From: Candidatus Enterococcus testudinis
Lineage (GTDB): Bacteria > Bacillota > Bacilli > Lactobacillales > Enterococcaceae
Direction of reading: 5' to 3'
Assembly (NCBI RefSeq): GCF_002140915.1
Contig: NZ_NGKU01000001.1
Location: 1,930,738-1,994,737 of the forward strand
Length of the DNA: 64,000 nt
Shown: one piece after another, positions 40,366 through 48,559 of the stretch
How the letters are laid out: each line of letters begins with the position of its first letter
Position numbering within the stretch: position 1 is the first letter of the stretch
The notes under the pieces: generated by a model
The model's database searches: none
Told to the model about the DNA's origin: nothing
Seen by the model: only the letters and a program-made list of their open reading frames with translations
Position numbers and translations under genes: made by a program

Positions 40366-41937
40366 TTAGTGAGCCAGCATTTCCTGTGCAATTTCTAATC
40401 CATCCATCTCAGTTGGATAATAAGTAGGCCAGTGTTCCATTTCTTCCAATAATGCTTCTTGGCTATCATTGCCGAAATAAATATGGAAATGATGCGCATC
40501 TTCTGATGCGATGGCATGATCACTAAATTGAATATATTTGAAAGCAGCATTTTCATCTGTCGTTTCAAACAGGTAGCGCACACCGCGATTGCCAGCTTCA
40601 TAAGTCAAAATTTGTTTACCGGCATAGGTATACGTTGCTTCTTTTTCTGTCCCATCATCAAATACAAAGGTCATCGTTTGGTCGGTAATGATGATATTGG
40701 CAACATCGGTTTGATAACCAGTTGTATAGTACGCTTTATATTCTTCTGCTGTCATTTTTTGTGTTTGTTTTGCTTTAAAATCAAAGACTTGATCTAAAGT
40801 GCCATCTGCTAAGAAAGGATAAACAGATTGCCAATCTCCTGCCCAATCGGATAAAGGTCGGTCTTCTACTGCACTATCTTCAAAGTAGCCATTGTAGACC
40901 GTTTTTTCCTTCTCCGTGTCAGCTATTTCTTTGTCATTGGCAACATTTGTTGTTTTCAACAACGCGTCACGGTTTTGTTCCATGATTGAAATATAGTTCT
41001 CGCCATTGTCCATTTGCTCTTGTGTCAATCCTTCTAAAGGATTTAACACTGCCAGATCCACACCAGCTTCTGAAGCCAATGTCCGTGCAATACTGTCTTT
41101 GGCATTTTCTTCGAAGTAGATCGTTTCGATGCCAGTTTCGTTAACAAACTCTTTCAACTCAGCAATTCTAGAAGCAGAAGGCTCCTCGCTAGGGGACAAT
41201 CCGGCAATCGGCACTTGTGTCAATCCATACTCTAATGCCAAGTAACCAAACGCAGCATGTTGTGTCACGAAATGACTTTGTGCGGGATCACTGAAGGCTT
41301 CTTGATAGGATTCATGCAGCGCTTGCAATTCGTCCAAATAAGCGGCTGCATTGTCATTGAATGCTGTGGCTTTGTCAGGATAAGCCGCACTTAATTGGTC
41401 ACGGATCGCTTCGACTTGCTTGATTGCTAAACTTGGCGCCAACCAGACATGTGGATCTAATTCATGAGAATGACCATCATCTTCGTGGTCATGATCGTGA
41501 TCGTGGCTATGATCATGATCGTCATCTCCCGGCAATAAAATCATGCCTTCAGTCGCTTTCACCACATTCACATCCCCGTCTGTAAGCGTCGTTTCGATCG
41601 ATGGGACCCACATTTCCATATTTTCATTGTTATATACGAACACATCGGCATCTTGGATCGCTGCCATATCTTTTGCGGAAGGTTCATAATCGTGAGAGTC
41701 TGTGCCAGCGGGCATCAACAATGTAACTTCCCCTTCGTCACCAACGATTTGCTGGGTAAAGTCATACATTGGATAAAATGTAGCAATCACTTGGATCGGT
41801 TCACTTGTAGCTTCAGTACTTGCTGATTCAGTACTTGCAGCTTCCGATTGATTCGTGCTATCTGTTCCCCCTTGACCACAGGCGGCCAATCCTAGTGCAG
41901 CTACAGTAAGTAACGTTATTTTAAAAAACCTCTTCAT
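40366..41937 (-). CDS. adcA: Zinc-binding lipoprotein AdcA with fused ZinT domain
   Basis: Captures zinc for the AdcBC (ZnuBC) ABC importer. The 523-aa protein is a lipoprotein (lipobox LAAC, Cys20). The ZnuA-like domain spans about 45-330, with a histidine- and aspartate-rich loop at 138-159 and ligands His163 (DPHVW) and His229-type residues in TQHAAFGY. The C-terminal 190 residues form a ZinT domain (DWAGDWQSVYPFL; HHFHIYFG). The double-domain form is common in streptococci and enterococci. No transporter genes are adjacent. A Zur-type box lies upstream. Confidence 0.94.
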   Translation of the reverse strand: MKRFFKITLLTVAALGLAACGQGGTDSTNQSEAASTESASTEATSEPIQVIATFYPMYDFTQQIVGDEGEVTLLMPAGTDSHDYEPSAKDMAAIQDADVFVYNNENMEMWVPSIETTLTDGDVNVVKATEGMILLPGDDDHDHSHDHDHDHEDDGHSHELDPHVWLAPSLAIKQVEAIRDQLSAAYPDKATAFNDNAAAYLDELQALHESYQEAFSDPAQSHFVTQHAAFGYLALEYGLTQVPIAGLSPSEEPSASRIAELKEFVNETGIETIYFEENAKDSIARTLASEAGVDLAVLNPLEGLTQEQMDNGENYISIMEQNRDALLKTTNVANDKEIADTEKEKTVYNGYFEDSAVEDRPLSDWAGDWQSVYPFLADGTLDQVFDFKAKQTQKMTAEEYKAYYTTGYQTDVANIIITDQTMTFVFDDGTEKEATYTYAGKQILTYEAGNRGVRYLFETTDENAAFKYIQFSDHAIASEDAHHFHIYFGNDSQEALLEEMEHWPTYYPTEMDGLEIAQEMLAH

Positions 41938-42002
41938 TTTTTGTACACTCCTTTTTTCTTTTTCCTTCTTTCTTGTTTACAATAGAAAATACGATGAAAC
42001 CA

Positions 42003-42041
42003 ATTACGATTTACAAAAACAAAACGTAAAGATTACGTTTT
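42003..42041. promoter_or_regulatory. Zur-type box upstream of adcA
   Basis: AAAACGTAAAGATTACGTTTT (42021-42041) is a near-perfect inverted repeat resembling the Gram-positive Zur consensus AAATCGTAATnATTACGATTT. A single half-site, ATTACGATTT, lies beside it at 42003-42012. This predicts induction of adcA in zinc shortage. Confidence 0.68.
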
Positions 42042-42187
42042 ACTTCCGAATTCCTACTTTACACAACAATTTCATAAGTGTCAATATATATTTTCATGTT
42101 TTTTTATATGATAGAATCTTCATATAACCCTTCGTGTAACGGCCACTTCGTTTGGTGCTGTACATGTGACTTTCTCTCTTGCCGCAG

Positions 42188-42216
42188 TTGTTCTTTCAAA
42201 TGAGATGTGCTACACT
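42188..42216 (+). promoter_or_regulatory. Promoter of the thiamine uptake operon
   Basis: TTGTTC (42188-42193), 17 bp and TACACT (42211-42216), about 24 bases before the riboswitch begins. Confidence 0.5.
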
Positions 42217-42240
42217 GTGGTCATTCAATTGAATAGATAT

Positions 42241-42323
42241 CCACTAGGGGCGCTTTTTGCTGAGATAGACTTTGGTCTGGTCCCTTAGAACCTGATTTGG
42301 TTAGTACCAACGTAGGGAAGTGG
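42241..42323 (+). promoter_or_regulatory. TPP riboswitch (THI element)
   Basis: Closing stem CCACT (42241-42245) with AGTGG (42319-42323). Conserved GCTGAGA near 42259, CCCTTAGAACCTGAT and the CGTAGGGAAG end match the TPP aptamer. It controls ykoFEDC through the downstream terminator. Confidence 0.93.
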
Positions 42324-42340
42324 CGGCGCACATATTTTTT

Positions 42341-42395
42341 GCGTTCCCATTTTTCTGTCTGCATGTGGATAGTTAAAGGGGGAACGCTTTTTTTT
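42341..42395 (+). terminator. Riboswitch-controlled terminator before ykoF
   Basis: GCGTTCCC (42341-42348) pairs with GGGAACGC (42380-42387), followed by eight T. TPP binding should favour this hairpin and stop transcription before ykoF. Confidence 0.88.
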
Positions 42396-42428
42396 GCGGA
42401 CAGAAACAAAATGAGAGGAGAATATTAA

Positions 42429-43037
42429 ATGGACACATGTCAAACTGGAACAATCGATATTACAGGATGCCGGGTGAGTCTTTATCCGATGAAAGATCAA
42501 TTCGCAAACCACATTTTAACCAGTATCAACGAAACCAACACCAGTGCTGTTTGGCAGCAAACAGATCTTTTCAGCACGTTGTACCGAGGTGAACCTGCAA
42601 GCGTAGTTGATGCGGCGGCTGCGCTCTTTATCAATGCGCGGGATCCACAGACACATCTCGTTGGCGAATTTACCTTTTCGAAAGGTTGCCCAGGTGATCA
42701 TGCCGGGGATAGTTACCTAAACGGTCAACAAGCAACACCTAACATAGTGAACAACCAAAACAAAGGGACATTTGCGGTTGATTGCAAATATTCCTTCTAC
42801 GCATTTGGGGAAAACAACTATATGGAAGAAATCGCAGCAATCGTTGCTTTAGCAGATGAATATGGCTTGCATCCACAATCTGCCCATTATGTGACCCTCT
42901 TGTCCGGCTCAGCCAGCCAGTTGTTCCAATACTTTGAAGCAGCTTTGGCTTATGCCCACAAGCACCTATCTCATTATGTCTTAGAAGCGACGATTTCTGT
43001 GAACAGTCCCTCAAAGGCGGTGCCAGACCATGTTTAA
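42429..43037 (+). CDS. ykoF: Thiamine/hydroxymethylpyrimidine-binding protein YkoF
   Basis: A 202-aa cytosolic protein of the YkoF family, which has two repeated ferredoxin-like domains that bind thiamine or its pyrimidine precursor. The two halves (about 10-95 and 115-195) share the layout; TGCRVSLYPMKDQF and DCKYSFYAFGENNY begin them. AGAGGAG precedes the ATG. It opens a TPP-controlled operon with the ECF transporter YkoEDC, and its role in handing over the substrate is inferred from this linkage. Confidence 0.9.
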   Translation: MDTCQTGTIDITGCRVSLYPMKDQFANHILTSINETNTSAVWQQTDLFSTLYRGEPASVVDAAAALFINARDPQTHLVGEFTFSKGCPGDHAGDSYLNGQQATPNIVNNQNKGTFAVDCKYSFYAFGENNYMEEIAAIVALADEYGLHPQSAHYVTLLSGSASQLFQYFEAALAYAHKHLSHYVLEATISVNSPSKAVPDHV

Positions 43038-43635
43038 ATGGGCATTGAAAGACGTGATCATGGTGGGGATCGCCTCTTTGATCTTTGGTGTCATCTATTT
43101 GGGCGCTGTCCATTTCGGTTTGCTATTGGGCACGCTCCTCACCCCATTGGGTCTCTCCGTCTTAGCCAATGAATGTATATTTGGCGTCTGGTTCATGGCG
43201 GCAGCATTTGCGGGCTATGTCTTACGTAAACCCGGTGCAGCCACAATTACCGAAATGATTGCAGCGTTACTGGAAGTCTTTATGGGTAATTTTTATGGAC
43301 CAATCATTTTTATTAGCGGTTTTGTCCAAGGTATCGGTACCGAAGCTGGCTTTGCATTGGGCGGTTATCGACGCTATGGCTGGTTTCCTTTGATTACGGG
43401 TGCGATTGGGGCCACGATCACTAGTTTCATTTGGGGCATCATCCGGGCAAATTTTGTTGATCTGCAATGGCAGCTATTATTGACGATCTTTGTAATTCGT
43501 TTATGCTCTGCACTGTTCTTCTCCGCCTTTTTGGTGAAAATCGTCTGTGATCATTTAGCACGTATGGGTGTCTTAAACAGCTACCCAATTGCAGCGGATC
43601 CCACACTTTCTGCCAATGGAAAGACTATGCAATGA
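43030..43635 (+). CDS. ykoE: ECF transporter S component for thiamine/HMP, YkoE
   Basis: Substrate-binding membrane subunit of an ECF-type vitamin importer. The 201-aa protein has five or six membrane spans and ends with a short cytosolic tail. LRKPGAATITEMIAALLEVFMG is typical of YkoE. Its start overlaps the ykoF end by 8 bases and its stop overlaps the ykoD start (ATGA), so the operon is tightly coupled. Confidence 0.92.
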   Translation: MFKWALKDVIMVGIASLIFGVIYLGAVHFGLLLGTLLTPLGLSVLANECIFGVWFMAAAFAGYVLRKPGAATITEMIAALLEVFMGNFYGPIIFISGFVQGIGTEAGFALGGYRRYGWFPLITGAIGATITSFIWGIIRANFVDLQWQLLLTIFVIRLCSALFFSAFLVKIVCDHLARMGVLNSYPIAADPTLSANGKTMQ

Positions 43636-45062
43636 GTATGCATGTCGACGGCTGTCAGTTTCCTTGTGATCAACAGACACTTACAGTCTCTTTCACTCTG
43701 CAACCCGGCGAGACTATCGCTATCTATGGTCCTTCCGGGTCAGGAAAAAGCACCCTCTTTCGGATCCTTGCTGGGTTGAGCCAAGAAGGTTTCTTGTCTG
43801 GAACCTACACAATCAATGGTCACACAGTGGACAAATTATCGATCAGTGAACGCGCTTCGAACATCAGTTTACTATTCCAAAATCCAGACACCCAATTTTG
43901 CATGCATACACCAAGAGAAGAACTACTGTTTTGTTTAGAAAATAGAGCTGTATCCCCTGAGGATATGCCCCAACGTGTCACAGAAGCCCTGTCATTCTGC
44001 GATATTGAAGCATTGGCTGATCAACCACTGCGTACATTATCTGGTGGCCAAAAACAACTTGTTGCTTTGGCGTGCTGCTTGGTGATGGACAGTAGCTACT
44101 TATTATTAGATGAACCCTTTGCCAATTTGGACGAACAAACACGGATACACTTGATCCAAAAATTACGTTTGTTGCAGCGTACCCGCAATATTGGGATCTT
44201 GCTGATCGATCACCAGATAGCTTATGTGACAGAATGGGTGGATCGTTGGTTATTGATCGACCAGCAGTTCCTTTCAGTTGATCAAGGAACCATTCTTGCG
44301 TTAGAAGCATCGATCCGTCAGACACTGTCGATACCTGAAGTTCCTAGACCCGTACAGAAAAAAAATCTTTCAGACGAACGTCTTCTCATCGAACATCTTC
44401 GTTTCCCAGCAGGAACACATACGATCAGTCTACCCACTTATGCTTTTCCTGCTGGCGGCATGATCGGGATCGTTGGAAAAAGCGGCATTGGCAAATCGAC
44501 CTTTTTGAAAGTCTTGCTGCAAGAACACCCATATGAAGGAACTGTGTCTATTGATCAAAAACCAGTGATATCTACCAAACAAGCCTTCAAACAAATGAGT
44601 TGGATCATGCAAAATCCGCAAGACCAATTTATTGCCGCAACTGTTGCTGATGAGTTACGGGCGGGCCAACAAGAGATTCCCCTTGATACACAGTTGGCCC
44701 AGCTGGATCTACAAGGAAAAAGTCAAACCTCCCCCTTTTTGTTGAGTCAAGGACAGCAACGCCGATTGGCGGTTGCCAGCTTTTTGTCTCGGTCAGTACC
44801 CGTGCTGCTCGTCGATGAGCCAACCTATGGCCAAGATATCAAACAAGCATGGCAAATCATGCAGATGTTGTCAGAAAAAGCCAATGCTGGCACCCTTGTG
44901 CTCATTGTCAGTCATGATACGGATCTTCTGCAGGCATTTTGCAGTCAGATCATTGATTTCAATCACTATCTTTTGGAGGAACCTTATGAAAAAACTCAAT
45001 CCAACCGTCAAGCTATTCGTGATTTTAGCGCTCGCATTGGTCATTTCTTTTCAAACAAATAG
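43632..45062 (+). CDS. ykoD: ECF transporter ATPase (double-domain), YkoD
   Basis: A 476-aa fusion of two ABC ATPase domains. First domain: GPSGSGKST, LSGGQKQ, LLLDEPFANLD. Second: GKSGIGKST, LSQGQQRR, LLVDEPTYGQD. Both halves keep Walker A, signature and Walker B. It energises YkoE/YkoC transport of thiamine or its precursor. It overlaps ykoC by 77 bases, a larger overlap than the others in the operon. Confidence 0.92.
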   Translation: MSMHVDGCQFPCDQQTLTVSFTLQPGETIAIYGPSGSGKSTLFRILAGLSQEGFLSGTYTINGHTVDKLSISERASNISLLFQNPDTQFCMHTPREELLFCLENRAVSPEDMPQRVTEALSFCDIEALADQPLRTLSGGQKQLVALACCLVMDSSYLLLDEPFANLDEQTRIHLIQKLRLLQRTRNIGILLIDHQIAYVTEWVDRWLLIDQQFLSVDQGTILALEASIRQTLSIPEVPRPVQKKNLSDERLLIEHLRFPAGTHTISLPTYAFPAGGMIGIVGKSGIGKSTFLKVLLQEHPYEGTVSIDQKPVISTKQAFKQMSWIMQNPQDQFIAATVADELRAGQQEIPLDTQLAQLDLQGKSQTSPFLLSQGQQRRLAVASFLSRSVPVLLVDEPTYGQDIKQAWQIMQMLSEKANAGTLVLIVSHDTDLLQAFCSQIIDFNHYLLEEPYEKTQSNRQAIRDFSARIGHFFSNK

Positions 45063-45666
45063 CAGACTGACAGTGATCGTCACGATTGTTTTCTTGTTGT
45101 TGATTCTCAAAGATCTTAGCCCCAAGAGATTCCTTCTATTGTTCACTGTTTTGTCCCTGTCTGCTATCGGCGTTTTTTTTACAGGCATGATTTTTTATCA
45201 TGATCAAACCGCCCAAGACAACCAAAAACAGGCCATTCAATATGGGTTAGCCATGGCAGCCAGAGTGTATTGCTTCGGCATCTTAGGTACGGCTTTCACG
45301 GCATCCACAGAAATCGTCGATTTGATATATTCACTGCAGCAACAACTGGGATTGACACCGGTCTTTGCTTACGGATTGATGGCGGCTTTTCAAATGGCGC
45401 CTATTTTGCCAACTGAATCAAAAAACATCAAACACAGTCTGCAATCCAGAGGAATCAATGCTGGCCCTTTTTCTATGACCTTCTTGATTCCTTTACTCGT
45501 CAAATCAGTACGCTGGTCAGAACTATTGGCTGATGCAATGACCTCTAGAGGCTTTGATGCTGCAGCAAAACGAAGTTACGCAAAGACTTTCGTGATTTCT
45601 CAGTTAGATTGGGTCTTTCTGCTTTGCTGTTTGGCAGGCAGTGCGATTGGCACGATCTACTTATAA
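44986..45666 (+). CDS. ykoC: ECF transporter T component, YkoC
   Basis: A 226-aa membrane protein that couples the ATPases to YkoE. It has about five membrane segments and two Arg-Gly motifs of T components, SRGINAG and SRGFDA. I place the start at 44986, with TTGGAGGAA 6 bases upstream, inside the 3' end of ykoD; the longer in-frame form from 44773 is not credible. It is the last gene of ykoFEDC and is followed by a terminator. Confidence 0.9.
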   Translation: MKKLNPTVKLFVILALALVISFQTNSRLTVIVTIVFLLLILKDLSPKRFLLLFTVLSLSAIGVFFTGMIFYHDQTAQDNQKQAIQYGLAMAARVYCFGILGTAFTASTEIVDLIYSLQQQLGLTPVFAYGLMAAFQMAPILPTESKNIKHSLQSRGINAGPFSMTFLIPLLVKSVRWSELLADAMTSRGFDAAAKRSYAKTFVISQLDWVFLLCCLAGSAIGTIYL

Positions 45667-45679
45667 TGACATGCGCATG

Positions 45680-45713
45680 AAAAGGACCATTTCAATATGA
45701 AATGGTCCTTTTT
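45680..45713. terminator. Bidirectional terminator after ykoC
   Basis: AAAAGGACCATTTCA (45680-45694) pairs with TGAAATGGTCCTTTTT (45698-45713). The right arm contains the end of the converging signal-peptidase-like gene. Confidence 0.88.
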
Positions 45714-46210
45714 AACCAGCCGGTTTTGATTTGATAGAGTGTCACAAAAATAGTTGCCGCTAAAACATATAAAGCGAACAACCCATATAAAATGAAGACT
45801 ACAGTGATGGTTCGTTGATGGACCAATTCTCCCACATAGGGAATAGAAAAAATGGGTTGACCAATCAATTGACTTTTTTTGATGCCGCTTTGCTCCAACT
45901 GATGTTGATTGTCACCAATCGTATAAATCATCGATTGATCATCTTCGATTGCCACGATCCTGCGTGTCTGCATCTCTTTTCCTTGATTGATATAATAGGT
46001 CACTTCATTACCGACAACTAGGTTATCTTCCGTTACATTTTTAACAAAAAGCACTGTTCCTTCTGCATAGGTTGGCATCATGGCATCTGTTGTAACCACA
46101 GTTATTGTGAAACCAAGCACTTTCGGTACAACAATCACCAATAATAAACAGAGCATGATCATTAAACATGCAAACGAGAGCTTGATGCTTTGTTTGGAAA
46201 AACGTCTCAT
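45692..46210 (-). CDS. SipW/S26-type signal peptidase homologue with substituted catalytic residues
   Basis: A 172-aa membrane protein with the outline of SipW/ER-type signal peptidase I: an N-terminal span (about 12-33), the FTITVVTTDAMMPTYAEGT segment, EMQTRRIVAIE, YTIGDNQ and SIPYVGEL, then a C-terminal span (about 135-158). In active enzymes the first segment reads SGSM and the second THRV, carrying the Ser and His. Here the serine is Ala43 (GCC codon) and the histidine is Arg83 (CGC codon), while the aspartate of the GD motif is kept (Asp100). It is therefore predicted to be inactive as a peptidase. No TasA-type substrate gene is near. The divergent neighbour is also a degenerate enzyme. 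Confidence 0.85.
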   Translation of the reverse strand: MRRFSKQSIKLSFACLMIMLCLLLVIVVPKVLGFTITVVTTDAMMPTYAEGTVLFVKNVTEDNLVVGNEVTYYINQGKEMQTRRIVAIEDDQSMIYTIGDNQHQLEQSGIKKSQLIGQPIFSIPYVGELVHQRTITVVFILYGLFALYVLAATIFVTLYQIKTGWLKRTISY

Positions 46211-46408
46211 CTTATCCTCCCACTCTATCGATACTTGTCTATTCTATTTTATAACATATAATTATTTTTTACAACAAAGAAAAATAAATAAAAAATGACT
46301 ATAAATAAATCTACGAGTTATTTTAATTTTCTGAATTTCTAAATATAATTGACTTTATCATCTTTTTTATATTATTCTAAAAATGAATAATAAAAAGGAG
46401 CTTCCTTC
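46211..46408. promoter_or_regulatory. AT-rich divergent promoter region between two degenerate-enzyme genes
   Basis: 198 bases with no ORF of note. Minus strand: TTGTTG-18-TATAAA before the signal-peptidase-like gene. Plus strand: TTGACT (46349-46354) with an AT-rich stretch 17-18 bases on. Direct sharing of one control region is likely. Confidence 0.45.
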
Positions 46409-48223
46409 ATGGGTAAATTAAATAACAATATAAATTTAAAATCGGTTCTTCCTTTTTTTCTTTTGGCTATGACATTTATGGGTTTGATCATTTTTTTTAT
46501 TGCGCAGGCATTTTTTCCTACTGCTGACTTAGCATCGATTGAAAAAAAAGAGGATTGGCTTTACTACACCGACTCGCAGCCTGAGGCGACATTTACCAGT
46601 AATTATGTGAATGTTTTACCAAACGTCAAAGCGAACGAAACATTTATTATGGAGCGAAAAATGACCAGCGATTACCAGTATCCGACCTTACTGATGATTG
46701 GCGATCATCAACGGCTCACTGCTTATCTTGATGACGAACAATTTTATACAAACGATTACACGCCTGGTAGTTTTATGACGAGTCATCCAGGTAAAACGTT
46801 GTCCTTTGTAACCTTACCTCAAGATTACCAAGGAAAAACGTTGCGTATCTATGTATCCAGTCCATTCGACAATTTCGCTGGTTTTCCAGCAGAGATTTAT
46901 TTTGGAACAGCCAACGCATTGATTGCGTATATTTTTCAGCACTCTATTCCGAATATCTTCATCTTATTGCTGACAGGTCTGATCTGTATCTTCAATGTCT
47001 TTTATGTTTTATGGGTGTATATGCGTCAAAGGAAAATCCGTTTGTCCGCTTTGCTTTTCAGTGGCTTTGCGCTTTTTGCTGGCTTGGAAGCTGGTTTTGG
47101 CGATATGTTAGGTGGCTTGTTGTTTCGCTCTTCTTACAATTCACTGATACTAAACATACTCATGATTCTCACACCGATGTGTTTGATTGGTTTTTATTTT
47201 TCTAAAATGATCTATGGTCGCAAGTATTATGGAAAATGGGTCTTGTTCCACTATTTATTTGGACTTGCTGCCATTTCCGGAGGACTCATCTATCCACAGC
47301 AAATGCCAAATATGATGAATTATATTTTATTACTGAATATCGCCAGTACCTTCATCACTTCTTTTGCTGCGATTTATGAAGCAGTCAAAAAGAACCATTT
47401 TTATGTCTTATGTGCACCATGGGTGGTCGTTGCTGCAATCGGACATTGCTTCATCTATATTTTGGATGTCCTTCATCTTCGTCACTCGCCTGTCAATTGG
47501 TCATCGATTCTCTTTATGATGTTGGTGGTCGTGTTTACTTGCTACGCTTTGCTGGAACACTTTTTCTCACATGAAGAAAAAACGAAAGAAAATGATACAA
47601 CCAGTATGAAAATACGTTTATATGAGAATCAGCATAGTCTGTTTCCTCATAAAACGGCGAAGTGGCATCAGACCCTCGATTCGATCCAACAACAAACACA
47701 GTTGATCAAAGAAATGTTGGAAGAACAGCAACTAGCAGCTGCTTTTGAAGGCATCTCTGTGATTGAGCATCATATCGATACCCATAAAATGGAACAACAT
47801 GAGGATATGCCTTCACTATTGACGATGCTGCTGGCGACTTATGAAAGGAAAGCTGCGAATAAAAGTGTGCGTTTTGACCATACGATCGACACAACACTTT
47901 TCCAACGCTTGCATGAAGATGATTTATTGCCGCTGTTTATGCACTTATTAGACTATGCATTTAGGCATACCTATTTGCTCACTGATCCAAAGGAGCGCCG
48001 TGTGTCAATAAGAAGTGTCGAAAACAATCACCAACTAATCCTTGACTGTACATTTACTGTGACCGAAGATGGTCAAATCGTTGGAAAAACTAGCGACGTG
48101 ATGCTTAAACAAGACAATCGGGATCTGCAAGAGATCAAACGCATTCTTCGTTCCTATCAGGGAGAGTATTCGATCCTTCATCATGAGGGGACGAAAAAAA
48201 TGAGGCTTATTTTGAATAGTTAA
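46409..48223 (+). CDS. 7TM receptor with degenerate GHKL-like cytoplasmic domain
   Basis: A 604-aa protein. A signal-anchor span (about 14-36) precedes an extracellular domain of about 140 residues, then seven membrane spans between about 180 and 386, the layout of 7TMR-DISM receptors. The cytoplasmic part begins with helices (400-460) and continues into a fold that resembles the GHKL ATPase of AgrC-type kinases: DLLPLFMHLLDYAF matches the N-box position, and RDLQEIKRILRSYQGEYSI the last helix and strand. The asparagine, the glycine boxes and a phosphoacceptor HD motif are absent, so it should not be a kinase. AAGGAG precedes the ATG. It is divergent from the signal-peptidase-like gene. No response regulator is adjacent. 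Function unknown. Confidence 0.75.
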   Translation: MGKLNNNINLKSVLPFFLLAMTFMGLIIFFIAQAFFPTADLASIEKKEDWLYYTDSQPEATFTSNYVNVLPNVKANETFIMERKMTSDYQYPTLLMIGDHQRLTAYLDDEQFYTNDYTPGSFMTSHPGKTLSFVTLPQDYQGKTLRIYVSSPFDNFAGFPAEIYFGTANALIAYIFQHSIPNIFILLLTGLICIFNVFYVLWVYMRQRKIRLSALLFSGFALFAGLEAGFGDMLGGLLFRSSYNSLILNILMILTPMCLIGFYFSKMIYGRKYYGKWVLFHYLFGLAAISGGLIYPQQMPNMMNYILLLNIASTFITSFAAIYEAVKKNHFYVLCAPWVVVAAIGHCFIYILDVLHLRHSPVNWSSILFMMLVVVFTCYALLEHFFSHEEKTKENDTTSMKIRLYENQHSLFPHKTAKWHQTLDSIQQQTQLIKEMLEEQQLAAAFEGISVIEHHIDTHKMEQHEDMPSLLTMLLATYERKAANKSVRFDHTIDTTLFQRLHEDDLLPLFMHLLDYAFRHTYLLTDPKERRVSIRSVENNHQLILDCTFTVTEDGQIVGKTSDVMLKQDNRDLQEIKRILRSYQGEYSILHHEGTKKMRLILNS

Positions 48224-48275
48224 GGAAGGATTCTCCACCAATCTGACGCAAAGCCGTTCCAATCGTAAAAAAAGC

Positions 48276-48304
48276 TTGCATTTTCTGATGTAACCATATA
48301 GCAT
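48276..48304 (+). promoter_or_regulatory. Possible promoter of the T-box-proS transcript
   Basis: TTGCAT (48276-48281), 17 bp and TAGCAT (48299-48304), 18 bases before the T-box begins. The -10 match is weak. Confidence 0.4.
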
Positions 48305-48321
48305 ATAGCTTAGATAACAAC

Positions 48322-48537
48322 GCATCGGACAAGTAGATTTATGATGGTTACAGAGAGTCGGAGCATGCTGGAATTTCGACACCCGCTGATAAAACGAACC
48401 TACCGATAGACATGACCGCAAAACGGTCGGTGGAAAGGCCTTATCCTTTAACGAGTTGGACTAATCATAATAGTCAACAAAGGTGGTACCGCGAAATCCA
48501 AGCATTTCGTCCTTTTTTAGGACGGGATGCTTTTTTT
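48322..48537 (+). promoter_or_regulatory. T-box leader of proS
   Basis: Stem I closes with ATCGG (48324-48328) and CCGAT (48403-48407). AGTA (48332-48335), AGAGAG and GCTG are in place. The likely specifier is the proline codon CCT (48399-48401) after GAA. AGGTGGTACCGCG (48481-48493) is the T-box, and AAGCAT...ATGCTT (48500-48532) with T7 is the terminator. Uncharged proline tRNA should permit read-through. Confidence 0.9.
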
Positions 48538-48559
48538 ATTTTTTTAAGGAGGAAAACAA

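Noticed and set aside
41457-41524. Repetitive ATGATC/GTGGTC stretch as a possible DNA repeat element
   Set aside because: It encodes the His/Asp-rich metal loop of AdcA and needs no further explanation.
42221-42512. Short minus-strand ORFs across the thiamine leader
   Set aside because: They run antisense to the TPP riboswitch and its terminator; their composition follows from RNA structure and no ribosome-binding site is seen.
43632-45062. Possible frameshift fusion of two ATPase genes
   Set aside because: Both ATPase halves are complete and in one frame; fused double ATPases are the normal form of YkoD.
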